Assembly (NCBI GenBank): GCA_030428615.1
Contig: JAUIDN010000009.1
Span: 49,766 to 113,765, forward strand
Length of the DNA stretch: 64,000 nt
DNA from: Alphaproteobacteria bacterium
Lineage (GTDB): Bacteria; Pseudomonadota; Alphaproteobacteria; Sphingomonadales; Emcibacteraceae
Direction of reading: 5' to 3'
The notes below the pieces were generated by a model. The model was given only the letters and a program-made list of their open reading frames with translations. It did not search any database and was not told the origin of the DNA. The position numbers and the translations under genes are program-made. Shown piece after piece: positions 1-9,774 of this stretch (positions are counted from its first letter, which is position 1; the number at the start of each line of letters is the position of its first letter).

Positions 1-2041
1 TGAGAAGGTTGCCTTTTAGATTGTGAGCGAAGTTTATCGGTGATCCTTTGTGATAGGCATCTTCACCGTCTTCCGGCAGACCAAGATATCTTTCCTGATA
101 AATGCTGTCGTAAAGCCTTAAGTCACTGATGCCAGCTACCGCGATGCCGGTTTTGTAAATATCCGGATAACGTGTCATCGCATCGAATGTGGAGGAACCA
201 CCCCCGCTCCAACCCCAGACACCGACGCGTTCAGCATCAAGGAAGGAATGTTTTTTAAGGAGTTCCTGAACGGCCTGTGACTGGACTTTCGACGATAATT
301 GGCCAACCTGTTTGTAAATATCTTTGCGCCATGCCCTGCCGCGTGGTGATCCGCCACCCTGTGTGTTGAAACTAGCGACTATATATCCCTGTTGCGTCAA
401 CATGGTATGCCATAGGTAGCGGTTACCGCCCCAGCTGTCGGTTACGGTTCTACCCCCGGGATAACCGTAAACATATATAAGGAGTGGGTACTTCTTACCC
501 GGATCGAAATCGGGCGGATACATCATCCAGCTGTCATGTGAAGAACCATTGGGTACATCCGTTCTGAAAAAATCGACCCTACCGCGCTCAAGACCGCTCA
601 CCGCCTTATGCAGGGTTTCATTGGCAACCATGGTTTTTTCTGACTTGTGTTCGGGTAGTGATACAAGATCAATTACTGGTGGCGTGCCATATTTTGAATA
701 TGTATGAAACGCGTATTTTGAATCCGGTGCAAGATTATAGCTGTGAGTGCCTTTTTGTGTTTCTGGCGTCAATTTTTCTATAACGCGATCCCCAAACAGG
801 CTAACGCGGTAAAGATATTGTTGTGTTGCGTCGTTGGGGGAGGCGAGATAATAAACCCATCCCCCGTCCTCATCAATATTGATGATGCTGATAACATCAT
901 AGTTACCTTCGGTGAGTAAGGTTTGTTCTGATCCATCGCGTGAAATCAGGTATAGGTGACGCCATCCGTCTTTTTCACTAAGCCAGGTGAAATACGCGCC
1001 ATCCTTAACCCATTTCATACCATCGGTACGTACATCGACCCATGCTTCGTCAGTTTCTTTCAGGACCGTCTTGACATCACCGTTTCTGGCGTTTCCAAGC
1101 ATGACATGATTGACATTCTGTAATCGGTTCAATTGCTGGATAATAACTTCGTCCGAGCTTTCGGCCCATTGCATTTTTGCGATATAATGCTGTCGTGGGT
1201 CGCCGTTCACCTTGAACCATGTTGTGCGGCCACCGGTTGCTTTAACACTGCCGACACGAACGGCCGAATTTGTTGTGCCGGCCTTTGGGTATTGAAGGGG
1301 CACAGGATTTGAATAAATATCACTTGTGTTATCCATCAGATAAAATGTGCCGACACCTTTTGTGTCCGATTGCCAATAGGCGATCCGCGATGAATCCGGG
1401 CTCCACATAAAGGCGTCCCGAAGCCCCAGTTCTTCCTCGTAAACCCAATCGCCTGTCCCGTTGACAATATATTCATCACCATCTTTGGTGAGCTGTCGAA
1501 CTCTTCCGTTAACAATTGTTTCAACATAAATGTTATTTTCATACATATAGGCGATTTTTTCACTGTCCGGCGAAAATTTTGCATACATCAGACTTTGTTT
1601 CGGCGCCTGTGTGCCGATTTGTTTCAGTTCATTATTCTCGAGGTTTAAAAGCCAGTAATCACCAAATGAATTACGGCGTCTGAATTTGCGGGTATTAGTG
1701 GAAATAAGCACATATTGACCATCGTCGGACCATTGATAATCCTCTATCGATAGCGGTTTTTCCGCACCTTGCGGTGTGAGTTTATCTGCTGAGACAAGAA
1801 TTTCGCGCTCTCCGGTCAGCGTGTTATTCCTGACGATATCATAGCCGTCTTCAATGTCAGCATTTTCATCAATCGTAGTGTATGCTTCACCGCCGTCTAT
1901 CCATTTGCTTGATGGTAATCTGTCAGCGTCGAAATTTTCACTGCTGTAAATGCGTTCAACTGTCAGCTTCCCCCCCTCCTGCGCGATGGTTGAATTTGGT
2001 ATCAGCAAAATCGCGAGTAACAGTGCAGAAATTTTTTTCAT
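1..2041 (-). CDS. Dipeptidyl-peptidase IV-like S9 serine peptidase (3' end cut by window)
   Basis: An exported prolyl-oligopeptidase-family (S9B) peptidase that would release dipeptides from peptides in the periplasm. Translating the minus strand gives a signal peptide (MKKISALLLAILLIP, with an AQ cleavage region), a long beta-propeller-like region, and an alpha/beta-hydrolase part with the nucleophile motif GWSGGG, Ser near residue 612. The motifs YVYGYPGG and NTQGGGSPRG in the oxyanion region also fit DPP IV. About 680 residues are visible; the catalytic Asp and His should lie just beyond the left edge. The start ATG at 2039-2041 follows a GGTGG-like site and opens directly into the signal peptide. 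The family assignment is firm; the substrate is not known. Confidence 0.9.
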   Translation of the reverse strand, partial: MKKISALLLAILLIPNSTIAQEGGKLTVERIYSSENFDADRLPSSKWIDGGEAYTTIDENADIEDGYDIVRNNTLTGEREILVSADKLTPQGAEKPLSIEDYQWSDDGQYVLISTNTRKFRRRNSFGDYWLLNLENNELKQIGTQAPKQSLMYAKFSPDSEKIAYMYENNIYVETIVNGRVRQLTKDGDEYIVNGTGDWVYEEELGLRDAFMWSPDSSRIAYWQSDTKGVGTFYLMDNTSDIYSNPVPLQYPKAGTTNSAVRVGSVKATGGRTTWFKVNGDPRQHYIAKMQWAESSDEVIIQQLNRLQNVNHVMLGNARNGDVKTVLKETDEAWVDVRTDGMKWVKDGAYFTWLSEKDGWRHLYLISRDGSEQTLLTEGNYDVISIINIDEDGGWVYYLASPNDATQQYLYRVSLFGDRVIEKLTPETQKGTHSYNLAPDSKYAFHTYSKYGTPPVIDLVSLPEHKSEKTMVANETLHKAVSGLERGRVDFFRTDVPNGSSHDSWMMYPPDFDPGKKYPLLIYVYGYPGGRTVTDSWGGNRYLWHTMLTQQGYIVASFNTQGGGSPRGRAWRKDIYKQVGQLSSKVQSQAVQELLKKHSFLDAERVGVWGWSGGGSSTFDAMTRYPDIYKTGIAVAGISDLRLYDSIYQERYLGLPEDGEDAYHKGSPINFAHNLKGNLL

Positions 2042-2161
2042 AATTCCACCCAATGTGTAATTGTTGTTATTGGCCATAAACCTAGAGTATGACTATAATA
2101 ATCTTTTTCTGTAAAGACAAACATTGTGAAAACTGTGCGGGCAGATGTTCTGCGGGAGTGC

Positions 2162-2659
2162 TTATTTAACAATCAGAACTTCATAGGCAGCTTTGACCTG
2201 CTGAAATTTTATCGCGGATTCAGCATCGCCCATATTGGTGTCAGGATGGTACAATTTTACCAGTCTGCGGTAAGCAGATTTGATGTCCTTGTCAGTGGCG
2301 TCCTCATCCAGATCAAGAATTTCAAGGGCATCGGCGCGCCTTTCTTCCTTGCCATAGGTGGATTGACCACTTTCGTAAGCGGTGCTGCCTCGGTAGCCCT
2401 TAGCGGTACGCATTTCTTCCTGCGCGCGCTTCATTGCTTCTTCGCGGGTCAGGCCGTCAAAATAATTCCATTTTTTATTGAATTCTGCCACATGTGGTTG
2501 ACAGAAATACCATTTATCTTTGCTGTCCGGTGCTTTGGGCGCGGGGTAATCACCTGGATTATCACAACCATCATAGTCGCATAGGCGAACAGAGACAGGA
2601 TCTCTTTCGCTTGTATATTCTCCCCATTTGGGGAATGTCCATGATTTGGGTCGTGACAT
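2162..2659 (-). CDS. J-domain (DnaJ-like) protein
   Basis: A 165-residue protein with a C-terminal J domain (about residues 108-165) holding the HPD signature in LVKLYHPDTN, which stimulates DnaK ATPase. The N-terminal half has a small Cys/His-containing segment (CDYDGCDNPG, then YFCQPH) that could bind a metal, and a motif WNYFDGLTREEA. This layout is typical of a small alphaproteobacterial J-protein family, not of canonical DnaJ, because the G/F and zinc-finger repeats are absent. It stands alone between the peptidase and a divergent acetyltransferase. The client is unknown. Confidence 0.9.
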   Translation of the reverse strand: MSRPKSWTFPKWGEYTSERDPVSVRLCDYDGCDNPGDYPAPKAPDSKDKWYFCQPHVAEFNKKWNYFDGLTREEAMKRAQEEMRTAKGYRGSTAYESGQSTYGKEERRADALEILDLDEDATDKDIKSAYRRLVKLYHPDTNMGDAESAIKFQQVKAAYEVLIVK

Positions 2660-2730
2660 CAGTTTAACCTTGCATTAAAAGAGCATAACTAACAGTTTTT
2701 AGGAACGATAAACAAGCTTTAATTGGAAAA

Positions 2731-3330
2731 ATGACGATGGACTATATCATCAGGAAAGCCAATAAAGAGGAAGCAAGGGAACTTGCGCAACTCGTCAATT
2801 ACGCTGGCAAAAGTGATCGAAACAGAGGACTGGATCTTTATGGATGGTCTTTGAGCGCGGAAGAGGGTGACGATCTTTACGACGTTGGCGCCCGTGAAAT
2901 CGCGGAAGGTGATGGTACTTATTCCTATAAAAATATTCGGGTTTTGGAGACACAGGGAAAAATTGCTGCCCTTGCCATGTCATTCAGGGTGAAAAAAAAG
3001 ACACCGGAAGAAATGAATGATGTGCCGGAACTTTTTAAAATATTTAAAGAACTCACCAATACGATTGATGGCTGCTATTATCTGGATAGCCTCGCTGCGT
3101 CACCTGATTTTCGCGGCATGGGCTTTGGACGCTTGATGTTGGAGGACACAATTGATCTGGCCCGGCAGGGTGGATTCGATGCCATTCATCTGATTGCATT
3201 TGATGAAAATATTCCGGCCGTCAGGCTTTATGAAAAGAGCGGTTTCTACCCGATAAAAGATTTGCCAACACCTGATCATCCGGAAATGCCGTTTGGTGGC
3301 AAAGCGGTATTATTTAGAAAAGACTTATAA
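2731..3330 (+). CDS. GNAT family N-acetyltransferase
   Basis: A 199-residue GCN5-related acetyltransferase. Motif A, which binds the acetyl-CoA pyrophosphate, is visible as SPDFRGMGFGRLML around residues 130-145, followed by the family's C-terminal pattern AVRLYEKSGFYPI. The start at 2731 gives MTMDYIIRKANKEEA, the usual GNAT beginning; a second Met two codons on is an alternative. The acceptor (amino acid, antibiotic, protein or polyamine) cannot be told. The gene is transcribed alone and ends at a strong shared hairpin terminator. Confidence 0.88.
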   Translation: MTMDYIIRKANKEEARELAQLVNYAGKSDRNRGLDLYGWSLSAEEGDDLYDVGAREIAEGDGTYSYKNIRVLETQGKIAALAMSFRVKKKTPEEMNDVPELFKIFKELTNTIDGCYYLDSLAASPDFRGMGFGRLMLEDTIDLARQGGFDAIHLIAFDENIPAVRLYEKSGFYPIKDLPTPDHPEMPFGGKAVLFRKDL

Positions 3331-3360
3331 ATAAAGCCCTCACAATCATGAGGGCTTTAT
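3331..3360. terminator. Bidirectional intrinsic terminator between acetyltransferase and pckA
   Basis: A perfect 12-bp inverted repeat (ATAAAGCCCTCA / TGAGGGCTTTAT) with a 6-base loop starts right after the acetyltransferase stop and lies 18 bases past the pckA stop. The A-rich and T-rich flanks allow it to work on both strands for these convergent genes. Confidence 0.85.
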
Positions 3361-3378
3361 TAAATTTATTTCAACTAT

Positions 3379-4983
3379 TTAAGCAATCGGTCCGGCAGCT
3401 TTTACCGTATCATCAACATGGTCTTCGAATTCAACAAAATTTTCTTTGAACAGGCTGACAAGGTGTGCTGCTTGTTTATCATAGGCTTCTTTATCGTCCC
3501 ATGTGCCACGTGGGTCAAGAACAGCACTATCGACACCGGGGCAGCTGATTGGCACTTCAAAGCCGAAATTCGGATCAACACGGAATTCAACATCGTTTAG
3601 CGTACCGTCAAGTGCGCCGTAAAGGAGCGCCCGGGTGTACTTGATCGGCATACGGTTTCCGACACCGTACACACCACCCGTCCAGCCCGTATTGACGAGC
3701 CAGCAGGTTACATCACCTTTTGCAATTTTATCCCGCAGCAAATTACCATAAACAGATGGATGGCGTGGCATAAACGGTGCGCCAAAACATGTTGAGAAGG
3801 TCGCTTGGGGTTCTTTTCCAAGACCTTTTTCGGTGCCGGCAACCTTCGCGGTATAACCGGATAGAAAATGATACATTGCCTGTTCGGGTGTCAGGCGCGC
3901 CATGGGTGGCATGACGCCAAACGCATCCGCGGTCAGCATAATAACATTTTTGGGGTATCCGCCAGGGGCGCCTTCTGTCGTATTCGGGATGGATGTAATC
4001 GGGTAAGCGGCACGTGTGTTTTCGGCAAGTGATCCGTCATTAAGATCAATTTCACGTGTATCTTCATCAATCACCACGTTTTCAAGTACCGTGCCGAACA
4101 TGCCTGTTGTTGCATAAATTTCCGGCTCTGCTTCCTTGCTTAAGCGGATAACCTTTGCGTAACACCCGCCCTCAAAATTGAAGACCGTGTTATCGGACCA
4201 ACCATGTTCATCATCACCGATGAGCTGTCGTTCCGGGTCGGCGGAAAGTGTTGTTTTTCCAGTTCCGGATAATCCGAAGAAGATAGCAGTATCACCATTT
4301 TTGCCGATATTGGCAGAGCAATGCATCGGCATGATGCCTTTTTCGGGAAGAAGATAGTTCAGGATTGAAAATACCGACTTCTTCATTTCGCCGGCGTATG
4401 ATGTTCCGGCGATCAAGACCAATTTACGCGCTATATTAATTGTGATGACGGTTTCGGAATTTGTTCCGACCTCGTCAGGGTTCATTTTCATTTCCGGTGC
4501 GTGAAGGATGGTAAAGTCAGGATCGAAACCTTCTAAATCTGCGCTATCGGGTCTTACAAGAAGGTTTCTGATGAAAAGGCTGTGCCATGGGGAGGGGGTT
4601 ATTGCTCTGACTGAAATACGGTGGGCAGGGTCAGTGCCGCCATAAAGATCCTGAACATAGAGGTCGCGCTCATTTAGATAGTCGAGAATCTTTTCTTCAA
4701 TTTTATTGAAATTGTCTTCACTGATTGCTTTATTGACTTTACCCCACCAAATGTTGTCACGCGAAGACGGCTCATCGACCATGAATTTGTCATTTGCGCT
4801 TCTTCCAGTGTGTTGTCCGGTTTCAACGACAAGAGCACCACCTTTAGAAATCAGGCCAAGATCCTGCTTTATGGTATGCTCATATAGAAGTTCAGTGCCA
4901 AAATTCCAGTGAATATTTTTGTCTGAGCTAATTTTTTGGTTTTCTACGCCGTTTTTACTGACGTATTTCCCCACGTTAATCAT
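3379..4983 (-). CDS. pckA: Phosphoenolpyruvate carboxykinase (ATP)
   Basis: Catalyses oxaloacetate + ATP to phosphoenolpyruvate, the entry step of gluconeogenesis. The 534-residue product has the kinase-1a P-loop [14 protein letters not shown], the EHGW metal-site region (GDDEHGWS) and NFEGGCYAK, all diagnostic of the ATP-dependent family. The reading frame stays open upstream to 5100, but the ATG at 4981-4983 ([10 protein letters not shown]) is preferred: it has an AAGGAAG ribosome site about 5 bases upstream and gives the usual family length. The gene diverges from chvI. In Rhizobiales the ChvG/ChvI system is known to influence pckA, and a palindrome lies in the shared intergenic region. 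Confidence 0.97.
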   Translation of the reverse strand: MINVGKYVSKNGVENQKISSDKNIHWNFGTELLYEHTIKQDLGLISKGGALVVETGQHTGRSANDKFMVDEPSSRDNIWWGKVNKAISEDNFNKIEEKILDYLNERDLYVQDLYGGTDPAHRISVRAITPSPWHSLFIRNLLVRPDSADLEGFDPDFTILHAPEMKMNPDEVGTNSETVITINIARKLVLIAGTSYAGEMKKSVFSILNYLLPEKGIMPMHCSANIGKNGDTAIFFGLSGTGKTTLSADPERQLIGDDEHGWSDNTVFNFEGGCYAKVIRLSKEAEPEIYATTGMFGTVLENVVIDEDTREIDLNDGSLAENTRAAYPITSIPNTTEGAPGGYPKNVIMLTADAFGVMPPMARLTPEQAMYHFLSGYTAKVAGTEKGLGKEPQATFSTCFGAPFMPRHPSVYGNLLRDKIAKGDVTCWLVNTGWTGGVYGVGNRMPIKYTRALLYGALDGTLNDVEFRVDPNFGFEVPISCPGVDSAVLDPRGTWDDKEAYDKQAAHLVSLFKENFVEFEDHVDDTVKAAGPIA

Positions 4984-5124
4984 GTTACTTCCTTTTTTCG
5001 AATTGTAATAATTCAAGTGATTGATATTTTTCTCTCTAGGGCAATAATTAATAGTGATTTTCATCATATGATGAAAATTCATTTTCAATAAATTTTTCAA
5101 ACTGTTGATTTATAAGGGAAAAAA

Positions 5125-5140
5125 TGTCACATTTATGACA
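5125..5140. promoter_or_regulatory. Palindrome TGTCA-N6-TGACA in the pckA/chvI divergent region
   Basis: A perfect 5+5 inverted repeat (TGTCA CATTTA TGACA) lies 87 bases before the chvI start and 142 bases before the pckA start. It has the size and symmetry of a dimeric regulator site and resembles a CRP-type half-site arrangement without matching it. Which protein binds it is unknown. Confidence 0.35.
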
Positions 5141-5226
5141 CTTTTATAGCGCATTTTTTTCAAACTCATGGAATAATACATGGTAGGATAGGTTAAAGAT
5201 TCGTTTGGGAAAGGAAAATAAGGTAA

Positions 5227-5931
5227 ATGTCTTCAGTTATAACGCTTGTCGATGATGATCAGAATATTCTGGCGTCTGTAAGTATGGCCCTTGAAAGTGA
5301 AGGCTTTACCGTAAGAACTTTTACGGATGGTGCAAGTGCTCTTGAGGGAATTAGCAAGGATCCGGGTGACCTTGCTGTGCTAGACATAAAAATGCCCCGG
5401 ATGGACGGTATGGAACTCCTTCGCAGGTTGCGTGAAAAACAGTCTCTTCCGGTTATTTTTCTGACATCCAAGGATGACGAAATTGATGAAATGCTTGGCC
5501 TTAAAATGGGGGCTGACGACTATATTAAAAAACCTTTTTCACAGCGGCTTCTTATTGAACGCATAAAAACAATATTGCGTCGCATGGATGCGATTAAAAA
5601 AGTAAAAACGGAAGACGAAGATGAAACCGGCGTGATTGTCCGCGGCAGGTTGAAGCTTGACCCTGTACGCCATATTTGTGACTGGGACGGTAAAGACGTA
5701 AAGCTGACGGTCACTGAATTTCTTATTTTACAGGCGCTCGTCCAACATCCGGGACATGTCAAAAGCCGGGACCAGTTAATGGATGTGGCGTATAATGATG
5801 ATATATATGTTGATGATAGAACCATTGACAGTCATATTAAAAGGCTGCGCAAGAAATTCCGTAAAGTCGATGAAAAGTTCGACGGGATAGAGACACTTTA
5901 CGGTGTCGGATACAGGTATAGTGAAAGCTAA
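5227..5931 (+). CDS. chvI: ChvI-type response regulator
   Basis: An OmpR/PhoB-class DNA-binding response regulator of 234 residues. The receiver has the acidic pocket VDDDQN, the phospho-acceptor Asp in [13 protein letters not shown], Thr/Ser in FLTSKDD and Lys in YIKKPFS; the C-terminal winged helix ends with [14 protein letters not shown] and YGVGYRY. It is followed by an overlapping ChvG-type kinase and then hprK, the standard alphaproteobacterial order, which is why ChvI is preferred over another OmpR paralogue. In relatives this system responds to acid or cell-envelope stress. Confidence 0.93.
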   Translation: MSSVITLVDDDQNILASVSMALESEGFTVRTFTDGASALEGISKDPGDLAVLDIKMPRMDGMELLRRLREKQSLPVIFLTSKDDEIDEMLGLKMGADDYIKKPFSQRLLIERIKTILRRMDAIKKVKTEDEDETGVIVRGRLKLDPVRHICDWDGKDVKLTVTEFLILQALVQHPGHVKSRDQLMDVAYNDDIYVDDRTIDSHIKRLRKKFRKVDEKFDGIETLYGVGYRYSES

Positions 5932-7555
5932 TAAATATAATATTATACGTAAACGGCGGCTTATTTCCCCACTGACCATCCGCATAATGGCGGTTAATAT
6001 TTTTGCGCTCATATTTTTGGGTATCGGTATTCTTTATGTCGACCAGGTGCAGAAAACACTTTTGCAGTCACGTATCGATGAATTGGTGAAAGATGCCAGA
6101 ATTATGGCGGGTGCGCTCGGTGAAGCGGCGACGGGTGATGCGGAATCCACAGTGCTTCTCATTGAGCCTGCGGAAAACATTCTGACGCGGCTGGTAAGTG
6201 TTACCAATATTAGAACGCGATATTTTGGCGTAAATAATGAGCTTCTCATTGATAGCCGTGATCTCGATATTAATAGTGTTGTGGTCGAAAACACAATGCC
6301 AAGAAAACTTGGGATAGAGGATTTCTGGGAAATTATTAACCGGGAAGTTGCCAATATTCTTAGTAAAATTCAAAAGCGGGATCAACTGGAAGAATATCGC
6401 GAAGTCGAAGATGAAATGGCGACAGATTATCCGGAGGCGATGGCCGCTCTCGCTGGTGAAGAAAGTTTTCGAATGAGAAGATTAACACCACAAAGGGATA
6501 TTATTACCGTAGCTGTCCCAGTACAGCGGTTTCGAAGGGTTTTGGGTGCGTTGATGCTATCCGCTGACACGGGTGATATATATCTAGCGGTTCAGGACGT
6601 AAGGCTTACAATTATTCAGTTATTCTGTGCCTCCTTATTAATCACGCTGACGATGTCTCTGTTTTTGGCAAAAACGATTGTACGCCCGGTTTTAAAATTA
6701 GCGCGCTCAGCGGATAATATAGCCCTCGGTGGTAAAACGGATATTCCGGATTTATCATCAAGAAATGATGAAATTGGTGACTTGTCGCGATCCCTCAAGG
6801 ATATGACGGAAATACTTGAAAGACAGATTGACGCCGTCGCCAGTTTTGCGGCTGATGTGGCTCATGAACTTAAAAACCCCTTAACCAGTTTGCGAAGTGC
6901 CATTGAGACTATGGAATATGCCAAAACAGAAGAAAACAGGAAAAAATTAAGAACCATAATCAGTGATGACGTCAGGAGACTGGACCGTCTTATTACCGAT
7001 ATTTCTGATGTTTCAAGGCTCGATGCGGAATTGTCCCATGCATTGATGCAGAATGTCAATATAACGGCATTACTGGAAACGATGGTAGATATTTATCTGA
7101 CCACGCAGAAGGAGACGCTTCCCCATCTTCATCTGGAGATCAAGAAACGGCGCTTTAAATCGCGAGATGGAAAGCCCGCCCCCTATTTCGTACGGGGTCT
7201 TGAAGGGCAGCTGGGGCAGGTTATCAGAAATCTTATTGATAATGCGATTTCATTTTCCAGAAAAGAAGGTAACATATGGATAAGAGTGCAGCGCCGCAAT
7301 AGAATGGTTGAGATTATTGTTGAAGATGAAGGTATTGGCATTCCAGAGGATAAACTTGAAAGTATATTTGAGCGTTTTTATTCAGAACGTCCGAAGGGGG
7401 AAGCTTTCGGTAAACATTCGGGGCTTGGCTTGAACATTTGTAAGCAGGTTGTTGAGGCACATGGAGGTCAGATTATTGCTGAAAACAGATCAGATGATGA
7501 AAAAAACATTATTGGCGCCCGTTTTATTGTTCTGTTACCTATGGCGGATGATTAG
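5903..7555 (+). CDS. chvG: ChvG-type sensor histidine kinase
   Basis: Membrane kinase partner of ChvI, 550 residues from the longest start. A first membrane helix ([20 protein letters not shown]) leads into a periplasmic sensor part, a second helix ([17 protein letters not shown]), a HAMP linker, a HisKA H-box ([15 protein letters not shown]), and a HATPase with [17 protein letters not shown] and HSGLGLNI. The start is uncertain: GTG at 5903 overlaps chvI by 29 bases, GTG at 5921 overlaps by 11 and is equally plausible; neither has a strong ribosome site. Either keeps the first helix. Confidence 0.92.
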   Translation: MSDTGIVKANKYNIIRKRRLISPLTIRIMAVNIFALIFLGIGILYVDQVQKTLLQSRIDELVKDARIMAGALGEAATGDAESTVLLIEPAENILTRLVSVTNIRTRYFGVNNELLIDSRDLDINSVVVENTMPRKLGIEDFWEIINREVANILSKIQKRDQLEEYREVEDEMATDYPEAMAALAGEESFRMRRLTPQRDIITVAVPVQRFRRVLGALMLSADTGDIYLAVQDVRLTIIQLFCASLLITLTMSLFLAKTIVRPVLKLARSADNIALGGKTDIPDLSSRNDEIGDLSRSLKDMTEILERQIDAVASFAADVAHELKNPLTSLRSAIETMEYAKTEENRKKLRTIISDDVRRLDRLITDISDVSRLDAELSHALMQNVNITALLETMVDIYLTTQKETLPHLHLEIKKRRFKSRDGKPAPYFVRGLEGQLGQVIRNLIDNAISFSRKEGNIWIRVQRRNRMVEIIVEDEGIGIPEDKLESIFERFYSERPKGEAFGKHSGLGLNICKQVVEAHGGQIIAENRSDDEKNIIGARFIVLLPMADD

Positions 7556-7564
7556 GATATTGTT

Positions 7565-7969
7565 ATGACACTTTATCATGCATCTTGTGTAGAATTTCAG
7601 GGGAAAGGTATTCTAATTCTTGGTGAATCCGGGACAGGAAAATCGGATCTGGCGCTAAGGTTGATTGATCGCGGGGCAAAACTGGTCTCTGATGATTATG
7701 TTGAAGTTAATATTGAAGATGATCTGCTTTATGCGTCACCCGCACCGAATATAGAGGGGCTCATTGAAGTGCGCGGAGTTGGTTTGAAGAAATGTGAGTT
7801 TGTCAGCAAAGTAACATTGCGGATGGCTATTGAGACTTGCGACAGAGATAAAATTGAACGGTTGCCGGAACAGGCCTGTTTCGATCATGAAGGAATAAAG
7901 ATACCATTTTTTAAAATTGATGCTTTTGCCGCGTCGGCGATTGCAAAAATAAAGATGATGTTAAAATGA
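7565..7969 (+). CDS. hprK: Short-form HPr kinase/phosphorylase
   Basis: Phosphorylates HPr on serine as part of the regulatory PTS. The 134-residue product is the short alphaproteobacterial form that lacks the N-terminal domain of Firmicutes HprK. It retains the P-loop GESGTGKSDLALRL, the SDDYVEV segment and the family signature IEVRGVGLKK. The stop overlaps the rapZ start by four bases (ATGA), showing translational coupling. The neighbourhood chvG-hprK-rapZ-EIIA-HPr is the conserved order. Confidence 0.93.
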   Translation: MTLYHASCVEFQGKGILILGESGTGKSDLALRLIDRGAKLVSDDYVEVNIEDDLLYASPAPNIEGLIEVRGVGLKKCEFVSKVTLRMAIETCDRDKIERLPEQACFDHEGIKIPFFKIDAFAASAIAKIKMMLK

Positions 7970-8859
7970 CGGAAAAAAACGCTACTCATACCAATATTCT
8001 AAGTGTGCTTCTAATAACCGGCATGTCCGGTGCGGGAAAATCAACGGCGCTGTCTATACTGGAAGACCTGGATTACGAATGTATTGATAACTTGCCGATT
8101 AATTTATTGCCGAGTTTGATTGATCTTGCGATGAAAAATGATCCCGCTCATCTGAATCCTGCATTGGCCATCGGCATCGACGCCAGAACCAGAAATTTTC
8201 ATGCGGAAAACATAATTTCAATACTGAACAAGCTGCGTGACCAGACAGATATTGAGATAAAAATACTTTATTTTGACAGCAATGACGAAATATTATCTGC
8301 GCGCTTTTCGGAAACACGTCGAAGGCATCCACTGGCCAAAGACCGACCGGTTAGCGATGGAATAAAGCGAGAGCGCCAGATGATGGAGATTATTAAAACA
8401 GAAAGTGATTATATTTTCGATACATCTGAATTTAGCATTCACGATCTTCGCCGCACGATGTCGCAACATTTTGAGCGAACCGAAGACCAGGGAATGCGAA
8501 TTTCTATTTTGTCATTCGCCTATCCAAAAGGATTGCCACGAGATGCAGATTTGGTGTTTGATGTGCGCTATTTGCGAAATCCACATTATGACGAAACATT
8601 GCGACCGCTCACAGGGCGAGACGAGTTGGTTGCTGACTACATTATGAAAGACCCCATATTTCACAGCAGCTGGGACAAGATATCCGCGCTCATCCTGTCG
8701 CTTCTTCCGGAATATAAAAAGGAAGGCAAGTCTTATCTGACGATTGCATTTGGCTGTACGGGGGGACAACATCGATCCGTATTTATTTCAAAAAAACTCG
8801 CGGAACTTCTACAAGAGAAAAATTATCAAGTAAATCTGCGTCATAGAGAGATAGCCTGA
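7966..8859 (+). CDS. rapZ: RapZ family nucleotide-binding protein
   Basis: A 297-residue P-loop protein of the RapZ/YvcJ family. The Walker A is GMSGAGKSTALS, followed by the family's DNLPINLLP segment; the C-terminal domain carries GCTGGQHRSVFIS. In enterobacteria RapZ is an RNA-binding adaptor for small RNAs controlling glucosamine-6-phosphate synthase; in alphaproteobacteria its role is less clear, but it is always near the PTS genes. It is coupled to hprK by a four-base overlap. Confidence 0.95.
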   Translation: MTEKNATHTNILSVLLITGMSGAGKSTALSILEDLDYECIDNLPINLLPSLIDLAMKNDPAHLNPALAIGIDARTRNFHAENIISILNKLRDQTDIEIKILYFDSNDEILSARFSETRRRHPLAKDRPVSDGIKRERQMMEIIKTESDYIFDTSEFSIHDLRRTMSQHFERTEDQGMRISILSFAYPKGLPRDADLVFDVRYLRNPHYDETLRPLTGRDELVADYIMKDPIFHSSWDKISALILSLLPEYKKEGKSYLTIAFGCTGGQHRSVFISKKLAELLQEKNYQVNLRHREIA

Positions 8860-8936
8860 TAAAATGGAATTGTTCTTGCGATAAAGTCGGACTATACTTG
8901 TAATCAAGATCCAAATAATAGAAGGTTTAAAGTGAA

Positions 8937-9347
8937 ATGATTGGGATGGTTGTTGTCACGCACGGAAGGTTGGCGGAAGAATTTATTGCAGCGATGGAAC
9001 ATGTTGTTGGGCCACAAACCGCTTTGCAGGCGGTTTCTATAGGCCCCGATGACGATATGGAACAGCGTCGGGCAGATATTCTTGATGCGGTCACTCAGGT
9101 CGATGAAGGAAATGGTGTCATACTGCTTACGGATATGTTTGGCGGAACACCATCCAACCTTGCCATATCGATTATGGACACCAACAATGTTGAGGTGATA
9201 GCAGGGATCAACCTGCCCATGCTTATTAAGCTTGCGAGTGTGAGAACAACGGGCTGCACAATGGAAGAAGCGGTGAGCGCGGCGCAGGAATCCGGGCGTA
9301 AATATATTAACGTCGCATCACATGTGCTTTCCGGTGACAAAGAATGA
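8937..9347 (+). CDS. PTS EIIA component, mannose family
   Basis: A 136-residue EIIA-Man domain beginning MIGMVVVTHGRLAEEF, in which the His near residue 9 is the phosphorylation site; TDMFGGTPSNLA is the second family signature. No EIIB or EIIC lies nearby, so it probably acts as a regulatory phospho-acceptor, not in sugar import. The stop overlaps the HPr start by four bases. Confidence 0.93.
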   Translation: MIGMVVVTHGRLAEEFIAAMEHVVGPQTALQAVSIGPDDDMEQRRADILDAVTQVDEGNGVILLTDMFGGTPSNLAISIMDTNNVEVIAGINLPMLIKLASVRTTGCTMEEAVSAAQESGRKYINVASHVLSGDKE

Positions 9348-9631
9348 CATCACGAAGTAACGGTGATCGCCGGATACTGAAAATCCGTAATCAGCGTGGC
9401 TTGCATGCGCGCGCATCCGCAAAATTTGTCTCAATGGCCGACGCATTTGACGCGAAAATAACTGTCTCAAAAGATGGTACAGATGTCTGCGGAACGTCAA
9501 TTATGGGGTTGATGATGCTTGCGGCGGCCATCGGCGAAGAAATCGTGATAAAAGGCGATGGCATTCAAAAAGAAGAGGCACTCAACGCGCTTGAAGAACT
9601 TGTAAATAACAAGTTTGGTGAAGAATGTTAA
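9344..9631 (+). CDS. HPr-family phosphocarrier protein
   Basis: A 95-residue phosphocarrier. The active histidine sits in NQRGLHARASAKFV, and the serine-phosphorylation region, target of HprK, is GTSIMGLMMLAA. It is translationally coupled to EIIA through an ATGA overlap and shares the operon with its kinase hprK. Alphaproteobacteria use such HPr in a regulatory PTS fed by EI-Ntr, which is not in this window. Confidence 0.94.
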   Translation: MTSRSNGDRRILKIRNQRGLHARASAKFVSMADAFDAKITVSKDGTDVCGTSIMGLMMLAAAIGEEIVIKGDGIQKEEALNALEELVNNKFGEEC

Positions 9632-9636
9632 GTATT

Positions 9637-9719
9637 TCACCTTTATTATTTTGTTAATAATTATTCAATATATAGATATATAAAGATTTCTTTATGCTTG
9701 CTATTTATGATAAAGGTGA
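9637..9719 (+). promoter_or_regulatory. Structured leader between HPr gene and ahcY
   Basis: Bases 9637-9649 (TCACCTTTATTAT) can pair with 9707-9719 (ATGATAAAGGTGA) in a 13-bp stem with one U-G pair and a 57-base AT-rich loop. The stem starts just after the HPr stop. A 10-bp palindrome CGCAATTGCG (9765-9774) then fills the space between the AAAGGA site and the ahcY ATG. It could be a terminator-like or regulatory RNA structure; no known riboswitch consensus was recognised. Confidence 0.35.
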
Positions 9720-9774
9720 GTATAGATGCTTTGTTTTATTAATGCTCAAAATTTGAATAAAGGACGCAATTGCG

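Noticed and set aside
2126..2584. 152-codon open frame on the plus strand
   Set aside because: It lies opposite the J-domain gene, and its translation has no recognisable domain; the minus-strand HPD motif is decisive.
4984..5100. N-terminal extension of pckA by 39 residues
   Set aside because: The extension is AT-rich, unlike the family, and a good ribosome site marks the ATG at 4983.
9632..9774. SAM-II, SAM-V or SAH riboswitch before ahcY
   Set aside because: A stem is visible, but I could not match the conserved core of any of these families, so it is listed only as a structured leader.
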